Positions 35,328 to 44,045 of a stretch of DNA of 64,000 nt are shown one piece after another. This DNA comes from Bacteroidota bacterium. Lineage in GTDB: Bacteria; Bacteroidota; Bacteroidia; Flavobacteriales; Weeksellaceae. The notes under the pieces are model-generated. The model did not search any database. It was not told the origin of the DNA and saw only the letters and a program-made list of their open reading frames with translations. Position 1 is the first letter of the stretch. Each line of letters starts with the position of its first letter. The position numbers and the translations under genes were made by a program. Location: assembly GCA_018902795.1 (NCBI GenBank), contig JAHIQD010000019.1:124001-188000 (forward strand), written 5' to 3'.

Positions 35328-36452
35328 ATGAAAAGTTTTGTTTCTGGAAAAAAAATAAATCAAGGATATTATAAAAGTTTTCAGCCTAATCTTATTAACA
35401 AAGATTGGACTATTGATGACATGACCGTTATAAATCTTTTGAGTAAAGCAGATCGGCAATTGGGAAGATTAGATACTTTTTCACAATATGTCAATATTGA
35501 TTTATTTATAAGCATGCACATTGTAAAAGAAGCTACCCAATCTACCAAAATTGAAGGAACCCAAACCAATATGGAAGAAGCTTTTCTACAAAAAGAAGAT
35601 CTTGCCTTGGACAAAAGAGATGATTGGGAGGAGGTTCATAACTATATTCACGCGATGAAAACCGCAGTAAATGAATTAGAAAACCTACCCATCTCATCCA
35701 GACTCATAAAAAAGACCCATAAAACTTTAATTTCTGGAGTTCGAGGAGAGCACAAACTTCCAGGCGAATATAGAAAAAGCCAAAATTGGATTGGTGGCGC
35801 TACTATAAATGACGCTACATTTGTTCCGCCAGTTCACACTTCGGTTGACGAATTAATGTCTGATTTGGAGAAATTTGCAAATGATGATTTTAATGTTTTA
35901 CCGGATCTATTAAAAATTGCAATAATTCACTATCAATTTGAAACCATCCATCCTTTTTTAGACGGAAATGGAAGAATTGGAAGATTACTAATTCCTATCT
36001 ATTTAGTGAGCAAGGGGATTTTAAAGCAGCCCATCCTTTATCTATCTGATTTCTTTGAGAAACACAGAAGTTTATATTATGACAATTTAATGCGGGTTCG
36101 AACCCACAATGATTTAACACAATGGTTTAAATTTTTTCTAACTGGTGTTATTGAAACTGCAAAAATAGGAGTAGAAACTTTTGATGGAATTTTAAAATTG
36201 CAGAAAGATTTAGAAGAAAAACTATTAACTCACAAGGGAAATACAGATGACGCTCGGAAAATTATTTCTTCTCTCTACGAAAACCCAATCACCGATGCTC
36301 AAAAGGTAGAAAAAGTCATCGAAAAATCTTACGGTTCTGCGTACAAGCAAATTGCAATTTTAGAAAATTTAAAAATAATTCGTGAAATAACTGGATTACA
36401 ACGCGGAAAAATATATGTTTTTGATGATTACCTAAAATTATTCAAAAAATAA
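35328..36452 (+). CDS. Fic family protein with N-terminal inhibitory motif
   Basis: The Fic core motif HPFLDGNGRIGR starts at the catalytic H208. A self-inhibitory helix motif of the (S/T)xxxE(G/N) type is visible as S72-T-K-I-E76-G, in the N-terminal (class II) arrangement, so activity is probably intramolecularly restrained. A C-terminal winged-helix-like segment (about 310-374, SYGSAYKQIAILENLKIIREI) could bind DNA. Fic enzymes usually transfer AMP from ATP to protein hydroxyls. The gene is more AT-rich than its neighbours and is bracketed by similar hairpins. Its target is unknown. Confidence 0.92.
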   Translation: MKSFVSGKKINQGYYKSFQPNLINKDWTIDDMTVINLLSKADRQLGRLDTFSQYVNIDLFISMHIVKEATQSTKIEGTQTNMEEAFLQKEDLALDKRDDWEEVHNYIHAMKTAVNELENLPISSRLIKKTHKTLISGVRGEHKLPGEYRKSQNWIGGATINDATFVPPVHTSVDELMSDLEKFANDDFNVLPDLLKIAIIHYQFETIHPFLDGNGRIGRLLIPIYLVSKGILKQPILYLSDFFEKHRSLYYDNLMRVRTHNDLTQWFKFFLTGVIETAKIGVETFDGILKLQKDLEEKLLTHKGNTDDARKIISSLYENPITDAQKVEKVIEKSYGSAYKQIAILENLKIIREITGLQRGKIYVFDDYLKLFKK

Positions 36453-36461
36453 TCTCATTCT

Positions 36462-36495
36462 AAACCTTAAATAAAATCTTCACTATTTAAGGTTT
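36462..36495. terminator. Bidirectional terminator after fic
   Basis: AAACCTTAAAT (36462-36472) and ATTTAAGGTTT (36485-36495) form an 11-bp perfect stem with a 12-base loop between convergent genes. The stem sequence matches that of the palindrome upstream of fic. Confidence 0.8.
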
Positions 36496-36520
36496 TCGTC
36501 ATTTTTCTTAAATTAAGCAT

Positions 36521-37264
36521 CTATTTTGAAAGCCAATCCTTAAAATCCTTCACACGGTCGCGGCTTACAGAGATTTCCTCTTCAGGCTGAAACTCCATTT
36601 CCACTTTGTAATAAGGCGAAGTGTGAATGTTTTTAATGAAATTAGAATTCAAGATAAACTGACGATTTACACGGAAAAATACTTTGTCATCTAAAACTTC
36701 CTGAAGTTCATCGAGCGTAAAATCGGTTGGATAATTTCGTTCTTTCGTTTGAAGGTAAACGATTTTGTTTTCGCTGAAAAAACAAGAAACCTCATCGGTC
36801 TGAACGATCTTTAAATTGTACCCGATCTTTACCAAAATTCTTGATAATTTTTGTTTTTCTTCTTTAATTAAAGACTTGATTTCCTTTAAGTTATGGTTGC
36901 TTTCCGCAGGTAGGAAGCTTTTGTATTTATCGATCGCTTTTTGCAGATCTTCTTCCATAATCGGTTTTAGAAGATAATCGATGGAATTGAGTTTAAATGC
37001 CTTTAAAGTATACTGATCAAACGCTGTCGTGTAGATCATAAAGCTTTTTGTAGGAACTTTTTCGAAAATATCAAAAGACAAACCGTCGCCTAAAACAATA
37101 TCAGAAAATATCAGGTCCGGATGCTGGTTTTCTGTAAACCAACCGACACTCTCTTCTACTGAATTCAACGTTGCAACTAATTCTAAATCACTAAATAAAC
37201 CCAATAATCTTTCAAGTTTTCTGGCGGCGGGTTTTTCGTCTTCTATGATTACGGTTTTGATCAT
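36521..37264 (-). CDS. LytTR-type response regulator
   Basis: The 247-residue protein has a receiver domain with E8-D9 acidic pocket and phospho-acceptor D55 (LIFSDIVLG), then a LytTR DNA-binding domain (about 140-245, VFFRVNRQFILNSNFIKNIH). It is the last gene of a four-gene minus-strand operon headed by a LytS-type histidine kinase and two 2TM proteins, so the kinase is very likely its partner. The target genes are not visible here. Confidence 0.93.
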   Translation of the reverse strand: MIKTVIIEDEKPAARKLERLLGLFSDLELVATLNSVEESVGWFTENQHPDLIFSDIVLGDGLSFDIFEKVPTKSFMIYTTAFDQYTLKAFKLNSIDYLLKPIMEEDLQKAIDKYKSFLPAESNHNLKEIKSLIKEEKQKLSRILVKIGYNLKIVQTDEVSCFFSENKIVYLQTKERNYPTDFTLDELQEVLDDKVFFRVNRQFILNSNFIKNIHTSPYYKVEMEFQPEEEISVSRDRVKDFKDWLSK

Positions 37265-37336
37265 TAATTTATTAGTTTGAGTTTTAGCATTATCGATTTT
37301 AAAGAAAGTTTTCGTTGTTTTTCAAACTTAAAATAA

Positions 37337-37627
37337 TTATTTGTATTTATCCATCAGTTCGCGTATTTTTCTCTCTTCCCAGTCTTTTCCGAGGAAGATA
37401 TTGGGTACAAAAACACTTATTCCATGTGCCAAAAGGCCGATTCCCCAAAAAATAGCCGTCCAGTAATTATCCATATTCAAAATAGATTCTCCCTCCTGAG
37501 TATTTCCTGCAATAATAAACAGGTTGACCAATACATAAACCGTGGCGTGAATATAGAATCCTTTCATTCTTTTCACTCTCCTTTTGGCCTGTAAATATCT
37601 GATATCGTTTTCGTTATTGGTTTCCAT
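37337..37627 (-). CDS. 2TM domain protein
   Basis: From the preferred ATG at 37627 the protein has 96 residues: a charged helix (DIRYLQAKRRVKRMKGFYIHA), two membrane segments and a short conserved tail (NIFLGKDWEERKIRELMDKYK). The frame is open to 37663, but that extra part would overlap the upstream gene more deeply. It is the third gene of the two-component operon. 2TM proteins have no defined function; here they look like accessory membrane parts of the sensor. Confidence 0.85.
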   Translation of the reverse strand: METNNENDIRYLQAKRRVKRMKGFYIHATVYVLVNLFIIAGNTQEGESILNMDNYWTAIFWGIGLLAHGISVFVPNIFLGKDWEERKIRELMDKYK

Positions 37628-37901
37628 TTTGTTGATTTTTAAGTTCTTTTTTGATAACGTCATTTTCCCATTCGGTATTCAGAAAGAAAATTTTTATCGA
37701 TTTTACGGCCAGAATAATTCCCCAGATTACAAAAACTACTGAAATTGAAGAATTGTAGAAAAAGTCTCGGGTCCCATAAAACCTGTATAACGTAACAGCG
37801 CAGAAAATGATTACAAATAAAAACAGGCTGCGGTAAAATTTCTTCAGACGTGCAACGCGCTCCGCTGCATTTCTGTACTTGATTTCGGTAGAATTTTCCA
37901 T
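37614..37901 (-). CDS. 2TM domain protein, divergent
   Basis: 95 residues with the same plan as its neighbour: a basic helix (YRNAAERVARLKKFYRSLF), two membrane segments and a tail FFLNTEWENDVIKKELKNQ. It starts at the stop of the histidine kinase gene and overlaps the next gene by about 14 bases, so the three are tightly translated together. It is less similar to the family core than the other copies. Confidence 0.82.
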   Translation of the reverse strand: MENSTEIKYRNAAERVARLKKFYRSLFLFVIIFCAVTLYRFYGTRDFFYNSSISVVFVIWGIILAVKSIKIFFLNTEWENDVIKKELKNQQNGNQ

Positions 37902-39220
37902 TATTTGCTTTTTAAGTTTTCCTTATCTAAAATCTTTTGGATCTGTTTTTCCTCCCAGTTTCTGCCAATGCCGAAAACCTGCAGGCCATGCGACGCCAGA
38001 CCAATTCCCCAGCCCAACATCGGCCACCAGAACCAAATATGTTTTGGCGAAGTATACAGGTTAACGAAGATCAGAAACGGAATAACCAAACAATAGGACA
38101 TTAAATTCGCATAGAAGCCTTTCAGTTCTTTCACCCTTTTTGCGGCTCTTTCGTAAGCCTGGGACTCTTGTGACGGTTGTGTTGTCATTGCTGTAATTTT
38201 TTGAGTTAATACCGGTATTTTCACCCTGAAAAAGTCGGTAGATTTTTCGATGAATACGTTTTGTTTTGTCAGTAATGCATATCGCTGTACAATGTTTGAA
38301 AGTCCGATACCTGCGCTTTCTTTTACCTGTTCTCTCGCCATCAGGTTGTTTTCGATGAGGAGAAATCCTTTTTCTGAATAGATTTTGATATTCAGCGGTT
38401 TTTGCGAGGTTGCGAAGTTGTGTTTGATGCAGTTTTCCAGAAGCAACTGAAGTGAAAGCGGAACAACATAGGATTTCAGGTCAGTTTCACTGACGTTAAA
38501 TTCAAAGTTGACGCTGTCTTCAAATCTTGTCTTTAACAAATCGCAGTAAGTTCTTGCAAATTCGATTTCTTCTTCGACAGTGACCAGTTCTTTATCTTTC
38601 TGCTCCAGAACGTACCGGTAAATCTTCGACATCGATGCGGTGAAATGCTGCGCCTGATTTGGATTTTCGTCGATTAAGGAACTTAAAACATTTAATGAAT
38701 TAAAGAGAAAATGCGGATCCAGCTGGTTTTTTAAACTTTCGAACTGTGCGTTGGCAGATTTTGCGATCAGTTTCTGTTCCACGACTTCTTTTCGGGTTGA
38801 TTTTTTCCATTCTTCAATGAAGCCTTTCGCATGTAAAATTGCCGAAATCATCAGGGCAAAATTGATCATAAACCAGTTCACAAAGTTCATGGTATCTGAA
38901 AAAAAGTCGGCAGGATTTTGGTTTTTAATCAGAATAAATACCACATAATTGCAGAACAGAACCATTACAACATTGGCGAAAACCGTAGCAAGAATCCCGA
39001 ATATGGTTCGCTGACGCGTATGCTCAACCCATGAAAATTTTCTGTTGAGAAAGGAATTGATCTGGTGATTTCCTGTTGACAGAACAATGGTGTAGAAAAG
39101 GGAAATACCCAAAGTAAACAGAAAATTCTGCACTGTTTTTTCGCTATCGAAAAAGGTAAAGAAAAACAGTCCCGCTCCTAGCGATATAAAAAGGATGTTA
39201 TAAAAATCTTTTCTTTTCAT
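37901..39220 (-). CDS. LytS-type sensor histidine kinase fused to a 2TM domain
   Basis: Order: four hydrophobic helices (about 1-135), the His_kinase motif DPHFLFNSLNVL with the phospho-accepting H170, an ATPase part (NCIKHNFAT, GIGLSNIVQRY), then from residue 345 a complete 2TM domain (AYERAAKRVKELKGFYANLM ... GIGRNWEEKQIQKILDKE). An internal ATG (38188) sits exactly at the junction, suggesting that the fusion came from loss of a stop between two genes, or that the 2TM part is also translated separately. It heads the operon with two more 2TM genes and the LytTR regulator. Confidence 0.9.
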   Translation of the reverse strand: MKRKDFYNILFISLGAGLFFFTFFDSEKTVQNFLFTLGISLFYTIVLSTGNHQINSFLNRKFSWVEHTRQRTIFGILATVFANVVMVLFCNYVVFILIKNQNPADFFSDTMNFVNWFMINFALMISAILHAKGFIEEWKKSTRKEVVEQKLIAKSANAQFESLKNQLDPHFLFNSLNVLSSLIDENPNQAQHFTASMSKIYRYVLEQKDKELVTVEEEIEFARTYCDLLKTRFEDSVNFEFNVSETDLKSYVVPLSLQLLLENCIKHNFATSQKPLNIKIYSEKGFLLIENNLMAREQVKESAGIGLSNIVQRYALLTKQNVFIEKSTDFFRVKIPVLTQKITAMTTQPSQESQAYERAAKRVKELKGFYANLMSYCLVIPFLIFVNLYTSPKHIWFWWPMLGWGIGLASHGLQVFGIGRNWEEKQIQKILDKENLKSK

Positions 39221-39309
39221 GGGTTGAATTCTTAAGCAAAACTATTTCAAAATAAAGGTAAATAAAATAATTTCTCACCGAAAGGAGGATTTTAAGTTCT
39301 GAACTGTAA

Positions 39310-39340
39310 AAAAACAAAACCACCGGGAATTCCGATGGTT
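39310..39340 (-). terminator. Terminator of the tail-specific protease gene
   Basis: The stem AACCATCGG / CCGGTGGTT (39340-39332 and 39326-39318, one G-T pair) is followed on the minus strand by a T run at 39317-39308. Confidence 0.8.
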
Positions 39341-39364
39341 CTGTTCTATTTTAATATTCCTATT

Positions 39365-41485
39365 CTATTTCATTTCTCCGACAACCGCGACTGCTTCCTG
39401 AAGATACAGATCACGCTGCAGGTTTTTGGTCCAGTTCTGAGATTTTTTCGCAAATGCCTCATCTTTCTTTTCACGAATCACTTCATCCGGATTTAAAGTG
39501 AATTTCAATCCGTTATTGAATTTATCTAAAGCTTTGAACTTCTCAATCTGTGATTTTCTGGTTTTCATCACTTCATTGAATTTAGCCTGATTCAGCGAAA
39601 TGCTTTCCTCTTTATCCAGATTTTCTTTCCACTGAGCTGATTCCTGAACCAACTGGTAAGTTTTGTTGTTCTGAAGACGGCCCTCAATACCTTTCTGCAA
39701 TGCCTGAACAGAGAAATAATTCACCGGCTGATAAGCTACGGCAGGAATTTTATCCCACGCCAAAGCATAATCGTCGTAACGTTCGCCAATTTCTGCGTAG
39801 GTAAAGAAATCTTTCATTTTAATGTCAGATTCAATCCCTTTTCTTTGGGTAGATTCTCCTGTGATTCTGTAGAATTTCTGAATGGTCAGTTTTAGGGAAC
39901 CAAAATCATCGTTGGTATTTAAAAATCTGTTCAGATCAACAAACGTCTGTACAGTCCCTTTTCCGAAAGATTGGGGAGAACCGATCACTACGGCTCTGCC
40001 GTAATCCTGCATCGCTCCGGCCAAAATTTCTGACGCCGATGCTGAAAGTTCGTTCTGCATAATCACCAAAGGACCGGTCCAAAGCGGAGTGCTGGTTTTG
40101 TTTTTCAGCGTCTGAATTTTTCCGTTACCGTCTTTTACCTGAACGTAAGGGCCTGCATTCATGAACAATCCCATGATGTCGCCTACTTCGGTTAAACTTC
40201 CGCCTCCGTTATTTCGAAGATCCAGGATGATTCCCTGAACATTCTGTGCTTTCAGTTTGATGAGTTCATTTTTGATATCATCAGAAGCGTTTCTGCCTTT
40301 CGCGTCCTCAAAATCTGCGTTAAAACTTGGCAGATTGATGAATCCATATTTTTTACCGTCCGGTGAATTTACGATGATGCTTCTCGCAAAAGTATCTTCA
40401 ATAGCCACTTCTTCACGAATCATCGTTACTTCCTTAATGGTTTTGTCTTTTTTCTCTACCGTTAAAGTTACTTTGGTTCCTTTTTCTCCGCGGATGAGCC
40501 GCACTGCTTCATCAGAAAGCATTCCTACCACATTTACTGCGTCTTCATCGGGTTTCGATTTTACTTTCAGGATCTTGTCCCCTTCGGAAAGCTGTTTCGA
40601 TTTCCATGCAGGAGCACCAATGGTAAGCGCACCTAGATATAAATATCCTCTTTTTTCCTGAATGATAGCACCAATTCCTATTACTTTTCCTTTGAACTGT
40701 GTATCGAAATCTTCCTTATTTTTCGGAGAATAATAATTGGTGTGTGGATCGAAAACTTCAGTGTAAGCATTCATATACACGGTGAACCAATCCATTTTAT
40801 TTCGTTTCTTAAACCTTCTGAAAGTGTCAGTTACCAGGTCTTTTACTTCTTCCGTAGCCTTAATTCTTTTCTGTTCCGGCGTGAGGATTTCCAATTTAAT
40901 GGTATCCTTTAAATTAAATTTCTGAACCGAATCTTTCTTCTCTTTCTGCATTTCTTCTTTCGCTTTGAGAGATTCCATTTCCTGCAGAATATTGTATTTG
41001 ATATATTTTCTCCATTCGGAGGACAGTTCATTGGAATTGGTGGCGTACTTTTTTATTTTAGGCTCCAGAACAAGCGTTTCGTCTTCGTCTAAATTAATCG
41101 GTTTGCTGAGGATATCCTGAGTGATTTTGTCAATCTCATCCACCCGTTGATAAAGTCTGTCAACAGTGAGTTTATAGAACGTCAGATCACCCTGGTTCAG
41201 ATAATCATCAAGTTTGGTTTTGTGTTTCGCAAATTCGTCCATATCCGACTGCATGAAATATCTTTTCGATGCATCTACCATTTCGAAATAATGCTTGTAA
41301 ACCTCCTGGGAATAGGCGTCATTAATCGGTTTTGGTGAATAGTGAAGGTAGCTCAGCGTATTTTTTACACTCACCATAATCGTTGACATTTTTTCGTCAT
41401 CGTTTTTTGGTGAATTAAAACAGAATGCTAAACTTGTAAGTGGAATAAAAAGCAGTAATCTATTGAGTTTTAATTTCTTGAACAT
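39365..41485 (-). CDS. prc: Tail-specific (C-terminal-processing) protease, S41A
   Basis: A periplasmic protease of 706 residues with signal sequence (KLNRLLLFIPLTSLAFCF), an N-terminal helical TSP domain (about 30-230), a PDZ domain (about 240-340, GIGAIIQEKRGYLYLGALT), and the S41 catalytic part with Ser in NELSASASEIL and Lys in SFGKGTVQT. A C-terminal DUF3340-like domain completes the Prc plan. In E. coli, Prc trims proteins with nonpolar C-termini and controls peptidoglycan hydrolases. It is monocistronic, divergent from surE. Confidence 0.95.
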   Translation of the reverse strand: MFKKLKLNRLLLFIPLTSLAFCFNSPKNDDEKMSTIMVSVKNTLSYLHYSPKPINDAYSQEVYKHYFEMVDASKRYFMQSDMDEFAKHKTKLDDYLNQGDLTFYKLTVDRLYQRVDEIDKITQDILSKPINLDEDETLVLEPKIKKYATNSNELSSEWRKYIKYNILQEMESLKAKEEMQKEKKDSVQKFNLKDTIKLEILTPEQKRIKATEEVKDLVTDTFRRFKKRNKMDWFTVYMNAYTEVFDPHTNYYSPKNKEDFDTQFKGKVIGIGAIIQEKRGYLYLGALTIGAPAWKSKQLSEGDKILKVKSKPDEDAVNVVGMLSDEAVRLIRGEKGTKVTLTVEKKDKTIKEVTMIREEVAIEDTFARSIIVNSPDGKKYGFINLPSFNADFEDAKGRNASDDIKNELIKLKAQNVQGIILDLRNNGGGSLTEVGDIMGLFMNAGPYVQVKDGNGKIQTLKNKTSTPLWTGPLVIMQNELSASASEILAGAMQDYGRAVVIGSPQSFGKGTVQTFVDLNRFLNTNDDFGSLKLTIQKFYRITGESTQRKGIESDIKMKDFFTYAEIGERYDDYALAWDKIPAVAYQPVNYFSVQALQKGIEGRLQNNKTYQLVQESAQWKENLDKEESISLNQAKFNEVMKTRKSQIEKFKALDKFNNGLKFTLNPDEVIREKKDEAFAKKSQNWTKNLQRDLYLQEAVAVVGEMK

Positions 41486-41574
41486 GCTATGATTTTATAA
41501 TATCTAATTTGTTAAAATTTTACCCGTTTTGTTACAGGATTCTACAAAGTATCAAAATTAATACCTTATTTATA

Positions 41575-41603
41575 TTTGAACACTATTTTTTTAAGTAATT
41601 TTG
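41575..41603 (+). promoter_or_regulatory. Promoter of surE-guaC
   Basis: TTTG (41575-41578), a 17-base spacer and TAATTTTG (41596-41603) match the Bacteroidota -33/-7 consensus well, 19 bases before the surE ATG. A second -7 match, TATATTTG, overlaps the -33 element (41571-41578). Confidence 0.6.
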
Positions 41604-41622
41604 TTGAAAACCCTTTAATTAT

Positions 41623-42387
41623 ATGCAAAGACCTTTGATATTAGTCACCAATGATGATGGAATAACAGCTCCCGGAATAAGAAATCTGGTAGAATTCATG
41701 AATGAAATTGGGGAAGTTGTCGTGGTAGCACCCAATTCTCCACAGAGTGGAAAAGGCCATGCGATCACCATCAATTCGACCCTTACTTTTGAAGAAATTA
41801 ATTTAGACGGTCCGCAAAAAGACTATTCCTTAAGCGGAACTCCTGTTGACTGTGTAAAGTTTGCCCTCGATAAAATACTGACAAGAAGACCCGACCTGGT
41901 GGTTTCAGGCATTAATCACGGTGCCAATTCTTCTATTAATGTCATTTATTCCGGAACCATGAGTGCTGCGGTGGAAGCAGGCGTGGAAGGACTTCAGGCC
42001 ATCGGATTCTCGCTCCTTGATTTTTCCTGGGATGCAGATTTCAAGCAGGCAAAAACCTATATTCAGAGCCTTGTGAATAAAGTTCTGGAAAATCCAATGC
42101 CCAAAGGAATTGTGCTGAATGTTAACATTCCAAAACTCAGCAGTGGAGAGATCAAAGGAATCAGAGTGTGCAAACAGGCTGATGCCAAATGGGAAGAAAG
42201 CTTTGATGAACGCATCAATCCGCACGGTCATAAATATTTCTGGCTTTCAGGTTATTTTAACAATATGGATACGAGCGAAGATGCTGACGAAGTAGCACTT
42301 TCGGAAGGTTATATCTCTGTGGTTCCGGTGAAATTTGATTTAACAGCTTATGAATATCTCGAAAACCTTCGCGAAATTCTAAAATAA
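41623..42387 (+). CDS. surE: 5'/3'-nucleotidase SurE
   Basis: Removes phosphate from nucleoside 5'- and 3'-monophosphates. The 254-residue protein opens with LILVTNDDGITAPGI, the metal-binding DD of the SurE family, and has SGINHGANSSINVIYSGTMSAAVEA as the second signature. It is followed after 7 bases by GMP reductase, so the operon is concerned with nucleotide salvage and balance. Confidence 0.96.
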   Translation: MQRPLILVTNDDGITAPGIRNLVEFMNEIGEVVVVAPNSPQSGKGHAITINSTLTFEEINLDGPQKDYSLSGTPVDCVKFALDKILTRRPDLVVSGINHGANSSINVIYSGTMSAAVEAGVEGLQAIGFSLLDFSWDADFKQAKTYIQSLVNKVLENPMPKGIVLNVNIPKLSSGEIKGIRVCKQADAKWEESFDERINPHGHKYFWLSGYFNNMDTSEDADEVALSEGYISVVPVKFDLTAYEYLENLREILK

Positions 42388-42394
42388 TAAAAAA

Positions 42395-43435
42395 ATGAGA
42401 ATAGAATACGAAATAAAACTTGGTTTTAAAGACGTCATGATCCGACCGAAAAGATCTACCCTGAAAAGCAGGTCTCAGGTAAGTGTGGAAAGAAACTTCA
42501 CTTTTGTAAATTCACAGAAGAAATGGAGCGGCGTTCCTGTTATCGCTGCCAATATGGATACTGTGGGAACTTTTGAAATGGCAGAAGCACTTGCCAAAGA
42601 TAAAATCATGACTGCGATCCATAAACATTATACTCCGGAAGAATGGGAAGAATTTCTGAAAAACCAACCGGATTCCATTTACGAATACATTGCACTAAGC
42701 ACCGGAACCGGAAAAGCTGATGAAGAGAAAATAAAAAAAATTGTTGACCAACATCCGAAAATTGAATTTCTCTGCATCGACGTTGCCAACGGCTATTCCG
42801 AACATTTTGTGGAATTTGTAAAAAGAGCCAGAAAGAACTTTCCCACCAAAACCATTATTGCAGGAAATGTCGTTACCGGAGAAATGGTGGAAGAACTGAT
42901 TCTGGCCGGTGCAGATATTATCAAAGTTGGCATTGGTCCCGGATCTGTCTGCACGACGAGAATTAAAACCGGTGTGGGTTATCCGCAACTTTCTGCGATT
43001 ATTGAATGCGCTGATGCTGCACACGGACTTGGCGGACATATTATTTCCGACGGCGGATGCAAAATTCCCGGTGATGTGGCGAAAGCTTTTGGTGGCGGTG
43101 CCGATTTTGTGATGTTAGGCGGCATGTTCGCAGGACACGATGAAAGCGGCGGCGATATGGTGGAAGAAAACGGAAAAAAATACAGGCTGTTTTACGGAAT
43201 GAGTTCCCAAACCGCGATGGATAAGCATTCCGGTGGGGTTGCAGAATACCGTGCTTCGGAAGGTAAAACGGTGAAAGTGCCTTACAAAGGTGCGGTTTCT
43301 GAAACCGTAAAAGATATTTTGGGCGGCGTCCGCTCTACCTGCACTTATGTGGGCGCATCGCAACTGCGCGAGCTTTCGAAAAGAACCACATTTATCCGTG
43401 TGGCTGAGCAGCATAACGAGGTTTTTGGGAATTAA
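42395..43435 (+). CDS. guaC: GMP reductase
   Basis: Converts GMP to IMP with NADPH. The catalytic Cys is C186 in GIGPGSVCTTRIKTGVG, the position used by E. coli GuaC. The 346-residue TIM barrel lacks the CBS insert of IMP dehydrogenase, and the N-terminus (LGFKDVMIRPKRSTLKSRSQV) is typical of GuaC. It is co-transcribed with surE. Confidence 0.95.
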   Translation: MRIEYEIKLGFKDVMIRPKRSTLKSRSQVSVERNFTFVNSQKKWSGVPVIAANMDTVGTFEMAEALAKDKIMTAIHKHYTPEEWEEFLKNQPDSIYEYIALSTGTGKADEEKIKKIVDQHPKIEFLCIDVANGYSEHFVEFVKRARKNFPTKTIIAGNVVTGEMVEELILAGADIIKVGIGPGSVCTTRIKTGVGYPQLSAIIECADAAHGLGGHIISDGGCKIPGDVAKAFGGGADFVMLGGMFAGHDESGGDMVEENGKKYRLFYGMSSQTAMDKHSGGVAEYRASEGKTVKVPYKGAVSETVKDILGGVRSTCTYVGASQLRELSKRTTFIRVAEQHNEVFGN

Positions 43436-43530
43436 AACCTTAACTATTAAATGTTAACTTCATTTTGAATGAAGCAAGAATCCTGAAAATAAAACCGCTT
43501 CTTCAACGTGCTTTGCTACTTTCTGAATAA

Positions 43531-43538
43531 TAAATTTG
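43531..43538 (+). promoter_or_regulatory. Candidate -7 element of the GNAT gene
   Basis: TAAATTTG matches TAnnTTTG 13 bases before the ATG; TTTG at 43512-43515 is 15 bases upstream, a little close for a -33 element. Confidence 0.4.
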
Positions 43539-43551
43539 AAAAATTACTGAA

Positions 43552-44001
43552 ATGATGAAACTCATCAGAACAACCTCAGAAAACCAGGATTTTATACAGT
43601 TGGTAAAAATGCTGGACGAATATCTTGCCTATACGGACGGGGAAGATCACGCTTTTTATGATCAGTATAATAAAATAGATATGCTGAAACACTGTATTGT
43701 TCTCTACGAGGAAGAAAATGCAGTCGGATGCGGTGCGATAAAACTTTATGATCAGAGTTCTGCTGAACTGAAAAGAATGTTTGTTATCCCCGAATTCAGG
43801 GGGAAAGGTTATGCGTCCAAAATTCTTTCTGAGCTTGAAAACTGGGCGAAGGAACTGGGTTTTGAAAGTGTAATACTGGAAACCGGAAGTAAGCAGCTGG
43901 AAGCCATAAAACTGTACGAAAAGACCTATGAACGTATTGAAAACTACGGGCAATATAAAGGCGTTGAAAATTCCATGTGTTTTAAAAAAGATTTGGGATA
44001 G
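43552..44001 (+). CDS. GNAT family N-acetyltransferase
   Basis: A 149-residue acetyltransferase with the acetyl-CoA motif A in LKRMFVIPEFRGKGYASKILSELE (R/Q-x-x-G-x-G/A as RGKGYA). The N-terminal half carries the acceptor site and its substrate is unknown. An ATG follows directly at 43555, so the exact start is uncertain by one codon. It is a single gene ending at a shared convergent terminator. Confidence 0.88.
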   Translation: MMKLIRTTSENQDFIQLVKMLDEYLAYTDGEDHAFYDQYNKIDMLKHCIVLYEEENAVGCGAIKLYDQSSAELKRMFVIPEFRGKGYASKILSELENWAKELGFESVILETGSKQLEAIKLYEKTYERIENYGQYKGVENSMCFKKDLG

Positions 44002-44006
44002 AATTA

Positions 44007-44045
44007 AAACCTTCAAGGATTTCGAATCCTTGAAGGTTTATTTTT
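44007..44045. terminator. Bidirectional terminator between GNAT gene and fabG
   Basis: A perfect 15-bp stem, AAACCTTCAAGGATT (44007-44021) with its complement (44025-44039) and a TCG loop, followed by a T run. Confidence 0.88.
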
